Shown here: positions 60,058 to 64,000 of the stretch, piece by piece
Position numbering within the stretch: position 1 is the first letter of the stretch
Layout of the letters: each line of letters begins with the position of its first letter
Origin: Paracoccaceae bacterium
GTDB taxonomy: Bacteria; Pseudomonadota; Alphaproteobacteria; Rhodobacterales; Rhodobacteraceae
Reading direction: 5' to 3'
Length of the DNA: 64,000 nucleotides
NCBI GenBank assembly: GCA_024236495.1
Contig: JACKKJ010000001.1
Span: forward strand, 186,001-250,000
Made by a program: the position numbers and the translations under genes
The notes under the pieces: generated by a model
Database searches by the model: none
What the model was told of the DNA's origin: nothing
What the model saw: the letters and a program-made list of their open reading frames with translations, nothing else

Positions 60058-61437
60058 TCAAAGCTCCAGAACCGGCAGGCCCAATGCCGCCGCGACGTCG
60101 TTCAGAATTGCACGGTGGTCACCGTAGGCAATGGCCATGTGATGTTCGAGCCCGCTGGCGATCACGTCCTCCAGAACCTTTTCGGCGGGCCGGTCGAAAC
60201 GCAGCGTACCCGAGGTGCCGGTGAAGGCCATCGGTCGCGCCAGCATCTGTGCCCCGGCAATGACCATCTTCGCCGTGCCGAAAGCCTGCGAAATCCGCAT
60301 CAGGGTCACACGGCCGGGTTTCAGTGCGAACTGGTAGAGAAGCGGCATCTTTCGGTTGGTGTGGATCGTCGCCGTTGCCGGCGCCCCCGGGTCGCGCATC
60401 GACACCGGCGCCTGCCCGCAGTGCCAGATGACCGCGGTGTCGTCCGCCGTATCCACATCGACAAGATCGGTCAGAAAGACCGGCCCGCCCGAGGCTTTCT
60501 GCAGTATCATCTGCGTCAGCGCTCCGTAGACATCCGCCTCGCAGGCGCAGGGCACGCGGGCCTCGCCCATCATCGAGACCGGTCCGCAGACCGCACCGCC
60601 GTACTCGGTGAAGGTTTCGGGCCAGCAACGGATGGCGAAGGCATCGTAACCAGCCCGCTCTCGGATGTTCTCGAGCCCGACCTTGAGCCGGAGCGACCGG
60701 TCAAGCTGCACCGGGTCGACCTCGGCAAGGCCGGTCAGTTCCGTTTCCGCCTGCGCGCGAAGCCTTGCGACGTCTTCCGGATCGGCTTTCCGTGCCGCGT
60801 CGAAAAGCCGGTCCAGCGGAATAGGATCGACGTCCACCCCGGCCAGTTCCTTCAGCGCGCGTGCGTCGTAGTCGCAGGTGTCGAAGCCCACGGGATGCTC
60901 ACCGATCCGGGCGATCCGCTTACCGGCAAGGGATGCGGCAATGCGCCTGCCCGCATCGGTAGGCGCGCCGACGGGCCCTGCGTCAAGCCGATCCGAAGCG
61001 GGGCTTGCGTCAAGAAGCCCCGACAATTCGCCTTCGCCCAGCGCATCGGCATCGCCATAGGCCCATGCGAAGGGGATGCCATTCAGTCCAAGGGCATGGC
61101 TGGACAGGTTCAGACCGCAAAAGGCGTTCAGACGGAGCCGTCCGCCGTTGCGCGGCTCCGGTACCGCCCAGATCGAGAGCGGCAGGCCGGACCGCGCCGC
61201 CTCGACCGTCATCGCGGCATCGGTGAACGTGACCTGAAGGATCAGGAGCCGCGTTGCCCCCGCAGCGACGATTTCCGCCAGCGCCGCCCGCGCGGCCTCG
61301 GCGTCGAAAAGCAGCGATCGGGGGCCGACAAAGTTCCGTCCGGTCGCATCGAGCCGCGCCAGCATCGCGGCCAGCTTTTCCTCGGCGAACGGGACATCGA
61401 AGGTGGCGCGTCCAAGGGGCAGAAGGCCGATCGCCAC
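60058..61437 (-). CDS. L-fucose/L-arabinose isomerase-fold protein (candidate sulfoquinovose isomerase)
   Basis: A 459-residue protein of the L-fucose/L-arabinose isomerase superfamily: N-terminal substrate domains (VAIGLLPLGRATFDV, TRLLILQVTFTDA), GLENIRERAGYDAFAIRCWPE near 283-303, EADVYGALTQMIL near 327 with the metal-site acids, and TSGTLRF, SGLEHHMAIAYGDH near 430-443. In this operon it would turn sulfoquinovose into 6-deoxy-6-sulfofructose, the job done by the unrelated YihS in E. coli. The start is GTG 61437 with GGGGGG seven bases upstream; ATG codons at 61458 and 61464 are alternatives. Its stop lies 2 bases before the Gfo/Idh start. Confidence 0.72.
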   Translation of the reverse strand: MAIGLLPLGRATFDVPFAEEKLAAMLARLDATGRNFVGPRSLLFDAEAARAALAEIVAAGATRLLILQVTFTDAAMTVEAARSGLPLSIWAVPEPRNGGRLRLNAFCGLNLSSHALGLNGIPFAWAYGDADALGEGELSGLLDASPASDRLDAGPVGAPTDAGRRIAASLAGKRIARIGEHPVGFDTCDYDARALKELAGVDVDPIPLDRLFDAARKADPEDVARLRAQAETELTGLAEVDPVQLDRSLRLKVGLENIRERAGYDAFAIRCWPETFTEYGGAVCGPVSMMGEARVPCACEADVYGALTQMILQKASGGPVFLTDLVDVDTADDTAVIWHCGQAPVSMRDPGAPATATIHTNRKMPLLYQFALKPGRVTLMRISQAFGTAKMVIAGAQMLARPMAFTGTSGTLRFDRPAEKVLEDVIASGLEHHMAIAYGDHRAILNDVAAALGLPVLEL

Positions 61438-61438
61438 G

Positions 61439-62470
61439 TCAGCCCCCCATCGTCGCATAGGCATGCCGGAAGCTCGCATCTGCCGGAGCGAAGGCTGCCC
61501 CCCGATGTCCATAGACGGGATGGCGGCGCCAGTCGGCGGCCTCGGCATCGGCCAGCGCGGAAATCTCGGTCATGTAGGAGGCCGAGGCGCCAGCCAGTTC
61601 GGTCCTGATCCGATCCCAGTCGGGATAGTGATGGAACGCATCGAGCCAGATTGCCCGGCCGGCAAGGAAGCCCGAGGCCCCGGCACGGAACGCATGAGCC
61701 AGCACATTGCGAAACTCCGCCTTGCCCGCCCCGGCCGAAAGCATGACCCATGGCCGGCCGGCAAGACGCCCCAATTCGTCGAACAGGGCCTGCACGCCCT
61801 TCGATCCGTCCGCCTCGGCCGCGTTGACCGGGCTTTCCAGCTTGAAGACATCGACGCCGTAATCCGCCTTGGCGAATTCCGAAACCGAACCAAGGACATG
61901 ATCGGCGCGCTTTGCCTTCATCTCCACATAGTCCTTGGTCTGGTGGGCGTCGGCCGCCAGCGGATACACCAGAAGCTCGAAAAGGAACGGGATATCGTAG
62001 CGACTGCATGCCTCGCCGATCCGCTTGACGTAATCCTGCTGGGCGGTGCAGACGGCCGGATCGGCATCAGGGCGATACCATGCAAGCACCTTCACTGCGT
62101 CGCCCCCCATCCGCTTGATCTTTTCGACCGACCAGTCATCGATGTCCGTCGAAAGTCGTCCGCCGGGTGTCTCTTGATAAACCGAGTCTTCAAGCGTCAC
62201 GATCAGCCCCTTCTCCGGCGACAGACCGTCGATTCCATGGGGAATGGCGTAGTGCGGATCGAGCAGCATTGCGGTGCTTTGTGCCTGCAACTCCTCGATC
62301 AGCATTCGCTTGAACCGTGCGACTTCCCCCCACGGCGCCTCGGCCAGGCCCAGATGCCTGGCGATCGGACCCTTGATCGGCGGGCGCTGGTCGACGGCGG
62401 TCATCTTGAAGATACCCCTCGCGTCTGCCATGCGGCGCAGCCCCCAGAGTTTGCCCGGTGTCAGGTTCAT
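61439..62470 (-). CDS. LacD/YihT-type class I aldolase (candidate sulfofructose-1-phosphate aldolase)
   Basis: A 343-residue TIM-barrel aldolase of the tagatose-bisphosphate aldolase LacD family, which includes YihT of the sulfo-EMP pathway. Motifs in order: FKMTAVDQRPP near 21-31, AVKVLAWYRPDADP near 128-141, VFKLESPVNA near 201-210 with the likely Schiff-base Lys, and PWVMLSAGAGKAEF plus GASGFLAGRAIW near 238-277. The gene overlaps the kinase gene by four bases and has GAAGGAGG before its ATG. Predicted reaction: cleavage of sulfofructose 1-phosphate to sulfolactaldehyde and DHAP. Tagatose-bisphosphate aldolase is the alternative. Confidence 0.8.
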   Translation of the reverse strand: MNLTPGKLWGLRRMADARGIFKMTAVDQRPPIKGPIARHLGLAEAPWGEVARFKRMLIEELQAQSTAMLLDPHYAIPHGIDGLSPEKGLIVTLEDSVYQETPGGRLSTDIDDWSVEKIKRMGGDAVKVLAWYRPDADPAVCTAQQDYVKRIGEACSRYDIPFLFELLVYPLAADAHQTKDYVEMKAKRADHVLGSVSEFAKADYGVDVFKLESPVNAAEADGSKGVQALFDELGRLAGRPWVMLSAGAGKAEFRNVLAHAFRAGASGFLAGRAIWLDAFHHYPDWDRIRTELAGASASYMTEISALADAEAADWRRHPVYGHRGAAFAPADASFRHAYATMGG

Positions 62471-63351
62471 GGCGCGACCTCCTTCAGAAATTCCTCTGTC
62501 GCCTTGCGGTCGGGGCAGGCAGCAGCCCCGCCGAAGGCCCGGCACTTGAGCGCGGCGGCTGCATTGGCGAAACAGATGGCATCGGCCTCCTCCGCGCCCT
62601 CGGCGATGCGCAACGTGAAGGCGCCGTGCCAGATGTCACCGGCCCCGAGTGTATCGACGACCGCGACGGCAAAGGCGGGGACATGGCCGATCCCGGCGTC
62701 GCCGGAATACCAGACGCCATTTGCCCCGTCGGTCACGGCAACCCAGGCCCCGTATTCCGCGCGGGCGCGGGCCAGCGCGTTCACAGCCGAAAGCCCGGGC
62801 GCATAGGCGGAAAGGCCCTGCATCGAAAAGGCGATGTGGGTGGCGCCCCGCAGGGCATCCCCTTCGAACGGCGCCTCGGCATCGACGATGCCCGGCACAC
62901 CCCAGCGCCTTGCCGCGGCAAGTGCGGCCTGCGTCAGCGCTGGCCAGCGGTTGTCGGCAAGGACGGCATCGGGGCGCGGGACGGTCGAAAGGTCGAGCGT
63001 CTCGGCCAGACCCGCGCCTCGGTAGTTCATGATCTGCCGTTCCCCCGCCGCATCGACATAGATCGAGGAAAAGGACGACCGTGCGCCTTCGCGGCGATCC
63101 GAAAGCGACAGGTCCACACCCTCGCCCTCAAGCGCAGCTGCGATCAGGTCGCCCATCGGGTCACGACCCAGACGGGCCGCCAGCCGCGCCGTGCCACCGT
63201 GTCGCGCCACCGCCACCGCCGCGTTCGCCGCGCAGCCGCCGACGGTGATCACCGCATCGGTCGCCCTGTATTTCTCGGCCCGGCGCGGCAACTGTGCCAC
63301 CTGCATCACGATATCTGCCACCGCCACGCCAGCGATGAGAACCTCGGTCAT
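62467..63351 (-). CDS. PfkB-family sugar kinase, YihV-like (candidate 6-deoxy-6-sulfofructose kinase)
   Basis: A 294-residue PfkB/ribokinase-fold kinase with GGCAANAAVAVARHGG near 38-53 and the ATP-site motif VDTLGAGDIWHGAF near 231-244 (catalytic Asp in GAGD). It shares with E. coli YihV, as I remember that sequence, the stretches EKYRA, VLADNRW (YihV has VLADVRW, whose Arg I recall as a sulfonate contact), SSFSSIYVDAAGER and AAALKCRAFGG. This supports phosphorylation of 6-deoxy-6-sulfofructose at C1. It starts 54 bases after the TRAP binding protein gene, with a hairpin between. Confidence 0.8.
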   Translation of the reverse strand: MTEVLIAGVAVADIVMQVAQLPRRAEKYRATDAVITVGGCAANAAVAVARHGGTARLAARLGRDPMGDLIAAALEGEGVDLSLSDRREGARSSFSSIYVDAAGERQIMNYRGAGLAETLDLSTVPRPDAVLADNRWPALTQAALAAARRWGVPGIVDAEAPFEGDALRGATHIAFSMQGLSAYAPGLSAVNALARARAEYGAWVAVTDGANGVWYSGDAGIGHVPAFAVAVVDTLGAGDIWHGAFTLRIAEGAEEADAICFANAAAALKCRAFGGAAACPDRKATEEFLKEVAP

Positions 63352-63373
63352 TCGTTCTGCCCCTGGGATGAAA

Positions 63374-63397
63374 CCGGGGCGCGCGCTTGCGCCCCGG
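63374..63397 (-). terminator. Hairpin between the TRAP binding protein and kinase genes
   Basis: CCGGGGCGC (63374-63382) pairs perfectly with GCGCCCCGG (63389-63397) around a 6-base loop. It lies between the stop of the binding protein and the kinase start, so it may thin out transcription into the enzyme genes or protect the binding-protein mRNA. No T-run. Confidence 0.55.
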
Positions 63398-63405
63398 CCT
63401 GTCGC

Positions 63406-64000
63406 CTATTGGTTTGCCGATGCGAATTCCGCGTCGGTCGAAGCCGAACAGGCGGCGACGGCCGCGTCGACCTTGTCGAGCCACTCGGCGCCGAACTTGT
63501 CCGTGTACCACTTGCGCATTCCCGAAGATGCCTCCTGGAACGCGGCCTTCTCCTCGGCCGTCGGCACATAGATCGTGCCGCCTTCGGCCCTGAACGCCTC
63601 GTAGGCCTCGATCTGGCGCCGCATCGGGAAGGCGCGGGTCACGGTCTTGAGATGGTTCATCCCATCGAACACGATCCGCTTCGTCTCGTCGTCCAGCGTC
63701 TGCCAGGCCACGTCCGAATACCACCAGAGCGCGCCCATATAGGCATGGCCATCCAGTGTCAGGTTCTTCAGCCCGGCCTCGGGGAACTTCATGTTCATGA
63801 TGTCGGTGATGCCGTTCTTGGTTCCCTCGACGACGCCGGTCGAGAGCGAGGTATAGACCTCGGGCCAGGCGATTGGCGTCGGGTTGCCGCCAAGCTGGCG
63901 AACCAGTTCCTGCTGGATCTCGGCCGGGATGGTGCGGATCTTCAACCCCTTCACATCCTCCGGCGTCTTGATAAGCTTTGTCGTTGTGCCGAAGTTTCGC
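63406..64000 (-). CDS. TRAP transporter substrate-binding protein, DctP type (5' end outside the window)
   Basis: The frame is open through base 64000, so the N-terminal part is missing; 197 residues are visible. They fit the C-terminal lobe of DctP/DctP-like solute receptors: KTPEDVKGLKIRT near 10-22 of the visible part, WPEVYTSLSTGVVEGTKN (with the substrate-contact region), MGALWWYSDVAWQTL and a C-terminal helix ending ASANQ. TRAP systems import organic anions with a sodium gradient. Placed first in the sulfonate operon it probably binds sulfoquinovose or a sulfoquinovoside. The DctQ and DctM genes must lie outside the window if present. Confidence 0.85.
   Translation of the reverse strand, partial: RNFGTTTKLIKTPEDVKGLKIRTIPAEIQQELVRQLGGNPTPIAWPEVYTSLSTGVVEGTKNGITDIMNMKFPEAGLKNLTLDGHAYMGALWWYSDVAWQTLDDETKRIVFDGMNHLKTVTRAFPMRRQIEAYEAFRAEGGTIYVPTAEEKAAFQEASSGMRKWYTDKFGAEWLDKVDAAVAACSASTDAEFASANQ

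Overview
The window reads as chromosomal DNA of a high-GC, denitrifying alphaproteobacterium, most probably a Rhodobacterales member (Paracoccus, Rhodovulum or Roseobacter type). The grounds are a cd1-type nitrite reductase cluster in the order nirSECF-DL-GHJN with a divergent nirI-nnrS-nirX arm, a norCBQDEF operon, a Dnr/NNR-type regulator, and the order SPOR lipoprotein, dacA, tmk, holB, tatD and MBL hydrolase. No culture or taxon name can be fixed from the sequence alone.

Layout. 1-1076: end of a multicopper oxidase and a DUF411 copper-related protein. 1160-4001: a cobalamin riboswitch in front of the cobalt importer cbiMNQO. 4103-6419: asparaginase and aspartase. 6454-25947: the denitrification block. 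It holds heme d1 biosynthesis and nirS on the minus strand, nirI-nnrS-nirX and norCBQDEF on the plus strand, and a convergent dnr gene. Two identical 14-bp NNR/Dnr-like boxes (TTGACTTTCGTTAA) sit in the nirS/nirI divergent region and in front of norC, so the regulator and its likely targets lie together. 26058-34554: a predicted pentameric ligand-gated channel homologue, a class II aldolase, an AEC transporter and a housekeeping run ending at the SPOR lipoprotein. 34802-34889: tRNA-Ser(UGA).

34890-42541 looks like an accessory patch. It carries short decayed IS3, IS5 and IS6 transposase pieces, an aldehyde dehydrogenase stub, and intact genes for a ureohydrolase, a GFA protein, an old-yellow-enzyme/FAD flavoprotein and a YtcJ-type amidohydrolase. 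Two 85-bp IS6-derived direct repeats (36540 and 42171) bracket most of it. 42542-55685 is a minus-strand catabolic cluster: a sugar-type ABC importer with one permease fused to a SMP-30 propeller, a second SMP-30 protein, an aminotransferase, a carboxymuconolactone-decarboxylase-like protein, a quinone oxidoreductase, a LysR regulator, an isochorismatase-family hydrolase and an N-formylglutamate amidohydrolase. A divergent glutamine-synthetase-like ligase follows. Its substrate is not evident.

55973-64000 is a tightly overlapped minus-strand operon that I read as sulfoquinovose (plant sulfolipid sugar) catabolism. It runs from a TRAP binding protein (cut by the window end) through a YihV-like PfkB kinase, a LacD/YihT-like class I aldolase, an L-fucose-isomerase-fold isomerase, a Gfo/Idh/MocA oxidoreductase (candidate NAD-dependent sulfoquinovosidase) and an aldose mutarotase. 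It ends with a sulfolactate-dehydrogenase-like enzyme and the two subunits of a sulfopyruvate-decarboxylase-like enzyme. Together these could take sulfoquinovosides to sulfolactaldehyde and, after an oxidation step not seen here, sulfolactate to sulfoacetaldehyde. This is the most interesting system in the window; the assignment is by family and context, not by experiment.
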